This document shows, in pieces, positions 14,726-20,228 of a DNA stretch of 20,228 bases. The stretch covers positions 1 to 20,228 of the forward strand of contig DJRC01000046.1 of NCBI GenBank assembly GCA_002437735.1. Direction: 5' to 3'. This DNA is from Oscillospiraceae bacterium UBA6370 (GTDB taxonomy: Bacteria > Bacillota > Clostridia > Oscillospirales > Oscillospiraceae). Position numbers and translations under genes: made by a program. Below the pieces are notes generated by a model. That model did not search any database. It was not told the origin of the DNA and saw nothing but the letters and a program-made list of their open reading frames with translations. How positions within the stretch are numbered: the first letter of the stretch is position 1; the number at the start of each line of letters is the position of its first letter.

Positions 14726-15279
14726 GTCGTCTCCTCCCCGTCGCGGCGGTAAAGCGTGACCTTGATCCTGCCGTAGCGGTACTCGCGCGCGACGCGGTAG
14801 GGCGCGCCGAGCTTGGGCAGCTCCTTTTCCACCGGACTCTCCGCGATCATTATACCATCGGGCGCAAGAATGTCAAATCGCGCGATGTGCGCGACGGCGC
14901 GCTCGAGCAGATCGTCCGCGTAGGGCGGATCGAGGAAAATGAGATCGAATTTCTCGCGCAGGGCATTGAGATAGGCCATCGAGTCGCCGCAGACGACCTG
15001 CGCGCCGTCCTCCAGCCGCGTGAGCGCCAGATTCTCGCGGATGAGCTTCACCGCGTCGGCGCGCCGGTCCACGAACACGGCGCGCTGTGCGCCGCGCGAG
15101 AGCGCCTCGATGCCGAGCTGCCCCGTCCCCGCGAAGAGGTCGAGCACGCGCGCGCCCTCCACCTCGAACTGGATGGCGGAGAAAATGCCCTCCTTGACCT
15201 TGTCGGTGGTCGGGCGGGTCTCATACCCCTTTAATTCATTCAGCCGGCGTCCGCGCGCCGAGCCGGTGATGACTCTCAT
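14722..15279 (-). CDS. rsmD: 16S rRNA (guanine(966)-N(2))-methyltransferase RsmD
   Basis: SAM-dependent methyltransferase acting on G966 of 16S rRNA in the small subunit. The 185-residue product starts MRVITGSARGRRL, has TRPTTDKVKEGIF (21-33), the SAM loop LDLFAGTGQLGIEALSRGA (46-64) and the catalytic DPPY (117-120). The start ATG 15279 was chosen because the family N-terminus begins there and AAGGA lies upstream; the open frame continues 66 codons further up through the promoter region with sequence unlike the family. It is the first gene of the operon rsmD-coaD-coiled-coil. Confidence 0.95.
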   Translation of the reverse strand: MRVITGSARGRRLNELKGYETRPTTDKVKEGIFSAIQFEVEGARVLDLFAGTGQLGIEALSRGAQRAVFVDRRADAVKLIRENLALTRLEDGAQVVCGDSMAYLNALREKFDLIFLDPPYADDLLERAVAHIARFDILAPDGIMIAESPVEKELPKLGAPYRVAREYRYGRIKVTLYRRDGEETT

Positions 15280-15314
15280 ACCGTTTTCCGTTCCTTCTTT
15301 CGGTTTCTTTTTAC

Positions 15315-15343
15315 ATCCTACAAAAAAGCGGCGCACATTGCAA
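15315..15343 (-). promoter_or_regulatory. Predicted promoter of the rsmD operon
   Basis: On the minus strand TTGCAA (15343-15338), 17-bp spacer, TAGGAT (15320-15315). Each hexamer matches four of six consensus bases. The transcription start would be near 15308, about 30 nt before rsmD. Confidence 0.55.
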
Positions 15344-15438
15344 GTGGTCACGCAAAAATATTTTTTCTCGCCCACTCTCCGTTTTTTCAGACATTTTGGT
15401 GAAAACTGCCCAAAATGCAGGTTTTCCTGCACCGGGTA

Positions 15439-15467
15439 TTGCAAAATATGTTTCGATGTTGTAAAAT
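15439..15467 (+). promoter_or_regulatory. Predicted promoter of the dicarboxylate/glutamate symporter gene
   Basis: TTGCAA (15439-15444), 17-bp spacer, TAAAAT (15462-15467), in an AT-rich stretch. Transcription would begin near 15474, just ahead of the leader inverted repeat. Confidence 0.65.
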
Positions 15468-15476
15468 ACAGAAACA

Positions 15477-15511
15477 CTTATAAGCAGCATCTATAAATTA
15501 CTGCTTATAGG
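15477..15511 (+). repeat. Inverted repeat in the symporter leader
   Basis: Arms TATAAGCAG (15479-15487) and CTGCTTATA (15501-15509) are perfect and extend by one G-U and one C-G pair to 11 pairs, around a 13-nt AT-rich loop. It begins at the predicted transcription start and ends 10 nt before the AGGAGAG ribosome-binding site. It can be an operator (two 9-bp half sites 22 bp apart) or a 5' mRNA hairpin. No T-run follows. Confidence 0.6.
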
Positions 15512-15537
15512 GAAAATTTTAGGAGAGAGTGTGTATT

Positions 15538-16767
15538 ATGGAAAAGAAAAAGCTCAGCCTGCCGGTACAGATCTTAATTGCTCTGGTGCTCGGCATCGTG
15601 GTCGGCCTTGCCTTCTACTTTATGGGCAAGCCCGAGATCACGACCAACTACCTCAAGCCCTTCGGCACCATCTTCGTCAACCTTCTCAAGTTCATCGTCG
15701 TTCCCGTTGTCCTGCTGTCCATGATCGACGGCATCATCTCCATGGGCGACATGAAGAAGGTCGGCTCCGTCGGCTGGAAGACCGTCGCGTACTTCCTCGT
15801 CACCACCGCCGTCGCCTGCGTCATCGGTCTTGTGTTTGCGAACATCTTCAACAACGCCGGCCTCTTCCCCACGCTCCAGCTCGTGGACGGCGCGACCTGG
15901 GATAAGGCCACCAGCGCCAACTTCATGGATACCCTCATCGGCATCTTCCCCAGCAATATGTGGCAGTCCTTCAGCACCGCCAATATGCTGCAGGTCATCG
16001 TCATCGCCATTCTCCTCGGCGGCGGCATCCTTGCGGCGGGCGAAAAGGGCAAGCTCGCGCAGGACCTCGTTTCCTCCCTCTACGCGGTCATTGAGCGCGT
16101 GATGGCGTTCATCATCTCCCTGAGCCCCATCGGCGTGTTCACCATGATGGCGTGGGTCGTCGCCACGCAGGGTCCCGAGATCCTCGGCTCCCTCGGCATC
16201 GTCATCGGCTGCGCCTACATCGGCTACATCGTCCATGCGGTCCTGTGCTACTCCTTCTCCGCCAAGGCGTTCGCCGGCATCAGCCCCATCACGTTCTTCA
16301 AGAAGGCGTCCCCGGCTATGATCTTCGCTTTCACCTCCACCTCCTCCGCCGCGACCATCCCCCTAAGCATGGAGTGCTCCGAGGACCTCGGCGCGGAGAA
16401 TGACGTTTCCTCTTTCGTCATCCCCCTCGGCGCGACCATCAACATGGACGGTACCGCCATCTATCAGTGCGTCGCCACCATCTTCCTCGCCACCTGCTGC
16501 GGCATGACCCTAACCGTGGGCCAGATGGTCACCATCGTCGTCACCGCGACCCTCGCCTCCATCGGCACCGCCGGCACGCCCGGTGCGGGCATGATCATGC
16601 TGGCTATGGTGCTCCAGGCCATGAACATCCCCGTCGATATGATCATGATCATCTACGGCGTGGACCGTCTGTTCGACATGGGCCGCACCTGCCTGAACAT
16701 CACCGGCGACATCTCCTGCGCGCTCTGCGTCACCAAGTGGGAGAGCAAGAAGACCGCCGTCAAGTAA
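15538..16767 (+). CDS. Sodium/dicarboxylate or glutamate symporter, DAACS family (DctA/GltP type)
   Basis: Secondary transporter with the glutamate-transporter (elevator) fold that imports an acidic substrate with cations. The 409-residue product has eight membrane helices and two re-entrant hairpins. Visible motifs are the serine-rich hairpin FTSTSSAATIPL (265-276), the cation-site NMDGTAIYQ (302-310), the second hairpin GTAGTPGAGM (343-352), and YGVDRLFDMGRTCLNITGD (373-391) with Asp376, Asp380, Arg383 and Asn387. An Arg at the 383 position is the residue that binds a side-chain carboxylate in acidic-amino-acid members, so glutamate, aspartate or a C4-dicarboxylate is likely. The start ATG has AGGAG 12 nt upstream; an earlier GTG is too close to that site. 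It is monocistronic, with promoter and terminator. Confidence 0.93.
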   Translation: MEKKKLSLPVQILIALVLGIVVGLAFYFMGKPEITTNYLKPFGTIFVNLLKFIVVPVVLLSMIDGIISMGDMKKVGSVGWKTVAYFLVTTAVACVIGLVFANIFNNAGLFPTLQLVDGATWDKATSANFMDTLIGIFPSNMWQSFSTANMLQVIVIAILLGGGILAAGEKGKLAQDLVSSLYAVIERVMAFIISLSPIGVFTMMAWVVATQGPEILGSLGIVIGCAYIGYIVHAVLCYSFSAKAFAGISPITFFKKASPAMIFAFTSTSSAATIPLSMECSEDLGAENDVSSFVIPLGATINMDGTAIYQCVATIFLATCCGMTLTVGQMVTIVVTATLASIGTAGTPGAGMIMLAMVLQAMNIPVDMIMIIYGVDRLFDMGRTCLNITGDISCALCVTKWESKKTAVK

Positions 16768-16864
16768 GGCAAGCGTCCTCGCTTTCAAAAGCATACCAAA
16801 GGAAGTGCCGTTTCTCTCTGAACCGTTTCCCACCAAGAGGACAGTGAAAAAACAAGGTTTTTCT

Positions 16865-16897
16865 CGGTCAGCAGCCATGTGCTGCTGACCGCTTTTT
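16865..16897 (+). terminator. Terminator of the symporter gene
   Basis: Perfect 11-bp stem (CGGTCAGCAGC / GCTGCTGACCG) with a 5-nt loop, followed by GC and five T residues (16893-16897). It lies about 100 nt after the stop codon. Confidence 0.88.
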
Positions 16898-16910
16898 ATG
16901 CGGCATAACA

Positions 16911-16965
16911 ATGCTCCCTCCATGATTGACAGTTTGCTTTTTACTGTCTTTCATAGAGGGAGCAT
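16911..16965. repeat. 55-nt imperfect palindrome
   Basis: Terminal 10-bp arms ATGCTCCCTC / GAGGGAGCAT are perfect. Inside them, after single and double mismatches, a 4-bp and a 6-bp stem follow, around a 9-nt T-rich loop. It lies between the symporter terminator and the convergent small-protein gene, so it could end the latter's message (no good T-run) or be a small repeat element. A perfect TTGACA (16926-16931) is embedded but drives no visible gene. Confidence 0.6.
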
Positions 16966-17002
16966 ATCAGTACGGCTGCGTTCCTTTTTGTGTGCAGTAC
17001 GC

Positions 17003-17386
17003 TTACTCCTGAGCGGGAGTCTCGGCAGGTGCTTCGGCGGGAGCGGCCTCGGGAGCGGCCTCGGTGACGTCGGCACATTCGGCCTCGACGGGCACATCCT
17101 CACCCTGCAGCTCAGCAATCTTCGCCTGGCTGGCGCGGATGGCGGCGACGATGTCGGCGACCGCCTCGGGAGCCTCGCCCTTGAGCTCGGAAACATACCA
17201 CTCGCCGATGGCGCGGTAGTTCTTCTCGATGGCGCGCTGCTCGCCGGCGATGGCGACGTTGATCTTGACGGTCTCGGCGGCGTCCTGCGCCTTCTCGCTG
17301 GCGATGGCGGCGACCTCCTTGCCCTTTTCGGCCGCGGCAAACGCGACGTCCTGTACCTTCCTGCTCAGATCCTCAAAAAATGCCAT
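17003..17386 (-). CDS. Small coiled-coil protein with Ala/Glu/Pro-rich acidic tail
   Basis: A 127-residue cytoplasmic protein. Residues 1-95 are a helical domain opening MAFFEDLSRKVQDVAFAAAEKGKEVA, with GEQRAIEKNYRAIGEWYV (48-65). This pattern is seen in small clostridial proteins that normally end in a zinc ribbon. Here no CxxC pair exists (a single Cys at 104), and the C-terminus is instead a low-complexity tail of Glu-Ala-Ala-Pro type repeats (about 109-127). The start ATG 17386 was chosen for its AAAGGAG site at 9 nt; a longer frame would run through the promoter. It has its own strong promoter overlapped by a palindrome and follows glpK on the same strand. Function is unknown; the resemblance to the zinc-ribbon group is from memory of the family. 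Confidence 0.8.
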   Translation of the reverse strand: MAFFEDLSRKVQDVAFAAAEKGKEVAAIASEKAQDAAETVKINVAIAGEQRAIEKNYRAIGEWYVSELKGEAPEAVADIVAAIRASQAKIAELQGEDVPVEAECADVTEAAPEAAPAEAPAETPAQE

Positions 17387-17431
17387 GATCTTCTTCTCCT
17401 TTCTATTATGCGGGGTTTTCCTGTTGCCCCT

Positions 17432-17460
17432 ATTATACGCGCACATTTCTTCGCTTGCAA
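17432..17460 (-). promoter_or_regulatory. Promoter of the small acidic-tail protein
   Basis: On the minus strand TTGCAA (17460-17455), 17-bp spacer, perfect TATAAT (17437-17432). Transcription would start near 17425, about 38 nt before the ATG. Confidence 0.8.
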
Positions 17461-17471
17461 GCGGAGAAATG
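17444..17471. promoter_or_regulatory. 28-bp near-perfect palindrome over the -35 of the small-protein promoter
   Basis: The arms 17444-17457 and 17458-17471 are complementary at 13 of 14 positions (mismatch T17451/G17464), with no loop. The core CGCTTGCAAGCG is perfect, and its centre TTGCAA is the -35 hexamer itself. A loopless palindrome of this length on a -35 looks like a binding site for a dimeric repressor. It might also act as a hairpin at the 3' end of glpK, but no T-run follows. Confidence 0.7.
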
Positions 17472-17521
17472 CACGAGAATGTAAATATTTTGTGTCCGTT
17501 ATCCGAATCGTTCGGCACATT

Positions 17522-19030
17522 TCATGCCTTTTCGATCCAACCGCAGGCGCAGCTCACCGCGCGCTTCCACAGCCGGTATTTTTCGTCGCACTCCGCCTGC
17601 GCCCGCTCGGGGGAGAACACGCAGTCGCTCACGCGCAGGGCGCGCACCTCGTCCATGCTCTGCCAGAAGCCGACGGCAAGGCCCGCCAGCGCCGCCGCGC
17701 CGAAGGCGGTCGTCTCCACCATCCGAGGGCGGTCCACCGGGATGCGCAGCAGGTCGGACTGAAACCGGAGCATCACGTCGCTCACGCTCGCCCCGCCGTC
17801 CACGCGCAGCACGGTGATCTCACAGCCCGCGTCCTGCCGCATGGCGTTCATCAGGTCGGTCACCTCGAAGGCGATGGCTTCGAGCACCGCGCGGGCGATG
17901 TGGGCGCGCGTCGTCCCGCGCGTCACGCCGACGATGCAGCCGCGCGCGTACATATCCCAGTACGGCGCGCCGAGTCCGGTGAAGGCGGGCACGAGATAGA
18001 CCCCTCCCGCGTCCGGCACGCTCTCGGCGAGGAGGTCGCACTCGTGCGAGGTGCCGATCAGCCCCAGCTCGTCGCGCAGCCATTGGATGGCGCTGCCGGC
18101 ATTGAACACGCTGCCCTCGAGCGCATAGGTCGTTTTCCCGCCGAGGCTCCACGCCACCGAGGTCACAAGGCCCGCGCGCGAGCGCACGGCGCGCTCGCCG
18201 ACGTTCATCAGCGTGAAGCAGCCGGTGCCATAGGTGTTTTTCGCCTGCCCGCGCTCGTGACAGCCCTGCCCGAAGAGCGCCGACTGCTGATCGCCCGCCG
18301 CGCCGCAGACCGGAACGCCCGCGAGCGCCTCCAGACCCTCGATGCCGGGCACAACTGTGCCGTAGATCTCGCTGTTGGAAACGGGGCGGGGGAGCAGGCA
18401 CATGGGGATATCGAGGAGCCGACACAGCTCCTCGTCCCACGCGAGCGTGTGGATGTTGAAGAGCATCGTGCGGCTGGCGTTGGAGTAGTCGGTCACATGG
18501 GCGGCCCCGCCGGTGAGACGCCAGATGAGCCACGTTTCCACCGTGCCGAAGAGCAGCTCGCCGCGCTCGGCGCGCTCCCGCGCGCCGGGAACGTTGTCGA
18601 GCAGCCATTTGAGCTTCGTGCCGGAGAAGTAGGAGTCGATGACCAGACCCGTCTTCTCCGCGATCGTCTCCGCCGTGCCCGGCGTTTCCTTGAGCCTGTC
18701 GCAGATAGCCGCCGTGCGGCGGCATTGCCAGACGATGGCGTTGTACACCGGCTCACCGGTCGCCTTGTCCCACAGGACCGTCGTTTCGCGCTGGTTCGTG
18801 ATGCCGATGCCCGCGATGCGCGCGTCCGGCCCGAGCCCTTCGAGCGCCTGCGCGGCCACGCTGCGCTGGCTCTCCCAAAGCTCCAGCGGGTCGTGCTCGA
18901 CCCAGCCGGGCTGCGGGTAGTGCTGCGGAAAGGTCTGCTGCGCCATCGCGGTGACGCGGCCGACGCGGTCAAAGAGAATGGCGCGGGAGCTGGTCGTGCC
19001 CTGGTCGAGCGCAAGGATGAAACTGCCCAT
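17522..19030 (-). CDS. glpK: Glycerol kinase
   Basis: Cytoplasmic FGGY-family kinase that phosphorylates glycerol to sn-glycerol 3-phosphate. The 502-residue product is full length: phosphate loop DQGTTSSRAI (9-18), glycerol-binding GITNQRETT (76-84) and TDYSNASRTM (180-189), GDQQSALFGQ (246-255), NTYGTGCF (265-272), and the late ADP-binding region VDGGASVSDVMLRFQSD. The ATG 19030 has AGGGGG 6 nt upstream. The stretch before GDQQ (about 218-245) lacks both the HxxG histidine that HPr phosphorylates in many Firmicutes and the GGxGGTR loop that binds fructose-1,6-bisphosphate in E. coli, so control may differ. No facilitator (glpF) or glycerol-3-phosphate dehydrogenase gene is adjacent. It is divergent from the lipase-like gene. 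Confidence 0.97.
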   Translation of the reverse strand: MGSFILALDQGTTSSRAILFDRVGRVTAMAQQTFPQHYPQPGWVEHDPLELWESQRSVAAQALEGLGPDARIAGIGITNQRETTVLWDKATGEPVYNAIVWQCRRTAAICDRLKETPGTAETIAEKTGLVIDSYFSGTKLKWLLDNVPGARERAERGELLFGTVETWLIWRLTGGAAHVTDYSNASRTMLFNIHTLAWDEELCRLLDIPMCLLPRPVSNSEIYGTVVPGIEGLEALAGVPVCGAAGDQQSALFGQGCHERGQAKNTYGTGCFTLMNVGERAVRSRAGLVTSVAWSLGGKTTYALEGSVFNAGSAIQWLRDELGLIGTSHECDLLAESVPDAGGVYLVPAFTGLGAPYWDMYARGCIVGVTRGTTRAHIARAVLEAIAFEVTDLMNAMRQDAGCEITVLRVDGGASVSDVMLRFQSDLLRIPVDRPRMVETTAFGAAALAGLAVGFWQSMDEVRALRVSDCVFSPERAQAECDEKYRLWKRAVSCACGWIEKA

Positions 19031-19060
19031 AAATACCCCCTGTTATTTCCAAAAGCGATG

Positions 19061-19069
19061 TGGTATACT
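19061..19069 (+). promoter_or_regulatory. Candidate extended -10 promoter of the alpha/beta hydrolase gene
   Basis: TGG followed by TATACT (19064-19069), an extended -10 with a five-of-six hexamer, but no clear -35. Transcription would start near 19076, about 70 nt before the ATG. A second, weaker candidate is TATATC at 19121-19126. Confidence 0.4.
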
Positions 19070-19118
19070 AAGACAACGCAATGAAAGCGGCGCTACCCTA
19101 AGATCACCCGTTTTTCGG

Positions 19119-19127
19119 ATTATATCA
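19119..19127 (-). promoter_or_regulatory. Candidate extended -10 promoter of glpK
   Basis: On the minus strand TGA followed by a perfect TATAAT (19124-19119), about 90 nt upstream of glpK; the -35 region is poor. Its predicted start (about 19112) lies to the right of that of the divergent hydrolase gene (about 19076), so the two leaders would overlap by about 35 nt. Confidence 0.5.
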
Positions 19128-19146
19128 TACAAAGGAGCCTTGCGCT

Positions 19147-20079
19147 ATGGAGAATCGAAAAGAATTTACCTTTCCCTCCGCTGACGGAAGGACCGCCATC
19201 CACGCGGTCGAATGGCATCCTGCGGGGAAGCCGGCCGGCATTTTGCAGATCGCGCACGGCGTGGCGGAGTATGCGCTGCGCTACGAGCCGCTCGCGCGCT
19301 TTCTGAACGCGCACGGCTTCCTGATCGTGGCGAACGACCACCTCGGCCACGGCGAGTCGGTCGCCGAGGGCGCGCCGCGTCTCTACTTCGGCGAAAAGGG
19401 CAGCTGGCAGCACGTCGTGGACGATATGTACACGCTCCGCTGCCGGACCGGCGAAGCCTATCCGGAGCTGCCGTACTTTATCATGGGCCACTCGATGGGC
19501 TCGTTCCTCACGCGCACCTACCTCATCCGCTATCCCGGCACGGTCAGGGGCGCGATCCTGATGGGCACGGGGCAGAATCCCGACGCAATGCTCGTCGGCG
19601 GCAAGGCGCTTGCAAGCGTGCTGGCAAGGAAGGTCGGGCGCGAGAACGCGAGCGACGTCGTGGAGAAGCTCGCCTTCGGCGCCTACAACAGGGCCTTCGC
19701 GCCCAACCGCACGGGCTATGACTGGCTGAGCGTGAGCGAGGAAAACGTGGACGCCTACATCGCCGATCCGCTCTGCGGCGGCATGGCGAGCACAGGGCTG
19801 TTCCTCGAGCTGCTTGACGGCATGGCGTTCATCAAGAGGCCCGCCAACCTGCGGCACATGAACATGGCGACGCCCGTGCTCTTCATCTCCGGCGACCGCG
19901 ACCCCGTGGGCAACATGGGCAAGGGCGTGCGCGCGGCATACGAGAGCTTCCGCCGCGCCGGTGTGCGCGACGCGGAGCTGAAGCTCTATCCCGGTCTGCG
20001 CCACGAGATATTGAACGAGGACTGCCGCGCGCAGGTCTACGACGATCTTTGGGACTGGATCGAGCGGCATAACGGTTAA
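19147..20079 (+). CDS. Alpha/beta hydrolase, monoacylglycerol-lipase-like (serine aminopeptidase S33 / Hydrolase_4 type)
   Basis: A 310-residue cytoplasmic hydrolase without signal peptide. Family marks are an oxyanion-hole AHGVAEYALRYEPLA (36-50), the NDHLGHGES loop (63-71), the nucleophile elbow GHSMGS (114-119, Ser116), the acid in SGDRDPVG (248-255) and the catalytic His in LRHEIL (284-289, His286). This set is shared by monoacylglycerol lipases and lysophospholipases; the exact ester is unknown. The ATG 19147 has AAAGGAG upstream. It is divergent from glpK, which suggests, by inference, that the glycerol freed from acylglycerols is phosphorylated by the neighbour. It is monocistronic, with a strong terminator. 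Confidence 0.9.
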   Translation: MENRKEFTFPSADGRTAIHAVEWHPAGKPAGILQIAHGVAEYALRYEPLARFLNAHGFLIVANDHLGHGESVAEGAPRLYFGEKGSWQHVVDDMYTLRCRTGEAYPELPYFIMGHSMGSFLTRTYLIRYPGTVRGAILMGTGQNPDAMLVGGKALASVLARKVGRENASDVVEKLAFGAYNRAFAPNRTGYDWLSVSEENVDAYIADPLCGGMASTGLFLELLDGMAFIKRPANLRHMNMATPVLFISGDRDPVGNMGKGVRAAYESFRRAGVRDAELKLYPGLRHEILNEDCRAQVYDDLWDWIERHNG

Positions 20080-20082
20080 ACG

Positions 20083-20111
20083 AAAAGCGTGGGCTCCGCC
20101 CACGCTTTTTT
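20083..20111 (+). terminator. Terminator after the alpha/beta hydrolase gene
   Basis: Perfect 12-bp stem (AAAAGCGTGGGC / GCCCACGCTTTT) with a TCC loop and six T residues (20106-20111). The A-run on the left side gives four T residues in the leftward direction, so it probably serves the convergent gene ending at 20112 as well. Confidence 0.92.
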
Positions 20112-20228
20112 CTATGCCGTCCGGTGTTTCCGCCGCAGGCGGCTCGGGGCGAGCAGGTCGATGTCGCCCCAACGCAGCAGCACGCCGGTGCTCCACAGCG
20201 CGTCGATGCCGAGGCAGAGCAGCACGGT
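20112..20228 (-). CDS. C-terminal end of an unidentified protein (cut by window edge)
   Basis: The last 38 codons of a minus-strand frame, ending in TAG (20114-20112) right next to the shared terminator. Third codon positions are almost all G or C, as in the neighbouring genes, which supports real coding. The visible part is hydrophobic (TVLLCLGIDALW), then polar, and ends in a basic tail (SRLRRKHRTA), compatible with the end of a membrane protein. Too short to identify. Confidence 0.55.
   Translation of the reverse strand, partial: TVLLCLGIDALWSTGVLLRWGDIDLLAPSRLRRKHRTA

Noticed and set aside
16845..16863. GAAAAA ... TTTTTC inverted repeat before the symporter terminator
   Set aside because: A simple A/T run pair of low stability next to a far better terminator.
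16898..19084. 728-codon plus-strand frame opposite the small protein gene and glpK
   Set aside because: It crosses two real genes, their intergenic promoter and a palindrome, with low-complexity Arg/His/Ala composition; a shadow of glpK.

Overview
The window is GC-rich and densely coded, and looks like a chromosomal segment of a Gram-positive anaerobe of the class Clostridia, probably the Oscillospirales / Ruminococcaceae side. This is an inference from four things: gene order (mraZ-rsmH-ftsL-PASTA PBP-murE-mraY-ftsW-murG ... murA-ftsQ-ftsZ), the PASTA-type division PBP, a MurE of the meso-diaminopimelate type, and strong GGAGG ribosome-binding sites. No rRNA, tRNA, CRISPR array, transposase or phage gene was found.

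Region 1 (1-13500) is a division and cell wall (dcw) cluster read leftward on the minus strand. From a promoter near 13480 it runs mraZ, rsmH, ftsL, a PASTA penicillin-binding protein, murE, mraY, ftsW and murG. A plus-strand gene for a membrane-anchored endonuclease/exonuclease/phosphatase-fold protein then sits tail-to-tail with murG, with its own terminator. After it the cluster resumes with murA, ftsQ and ftsZ, the last truncated by the window edge. murF and murD are absent from the places they usually occupy. Together these genes make lipid II (murE, mraY, murG, murA), polymerise and crosslink it at the septum (ftsW, PBP) and build the divisome (ftsZ, ftsQ, ftsL). mraZ is preceded by an array of AAGTG units on a 10-bp period just downstream of its promoter, the signature of MraZ autoregulation.

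Region 2 (13501-15350) is a separate minus-strand operon: rsmD, coaD and a charged coiled-coil protein gene, ending in a strong 14-bp stem terminator.

Region 3 (15350-16970) is a plus-strand sodium/dicarboxylate-or-glutamate symporter gene. It has a clear promoter, a hairpin in its leader and a terminator, followed by a 55-nt imperfect palindrome of unknown role.

Region 4 (16970-20228) holds a small coiled-coil/acidic-tail protein gene (minus) behind a promoter overlapped by a 28-bp palindrome, glycerol kinase (minus), a divergent alpha/beta hydrolase of the monoacylglycerol-lipase type (plus) with a strong terminator, and the 3' end of an unidentified minus-strand gene. The hydrolase and glpK could form a small module that frees and phosphorylates glycerol.

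The most unusual points are: murE seems to lack a normal start codon (an ACG sits where the ATG is expected); the phosphatase-fold gene splits the dcw cluster; the MraZ box array is extended; several promoters share a TTGCAA/T -35 element; and there are well-formed palindromes in the ftsL-PBP gap, the symporter leader and the promoter of the small acidic protein.
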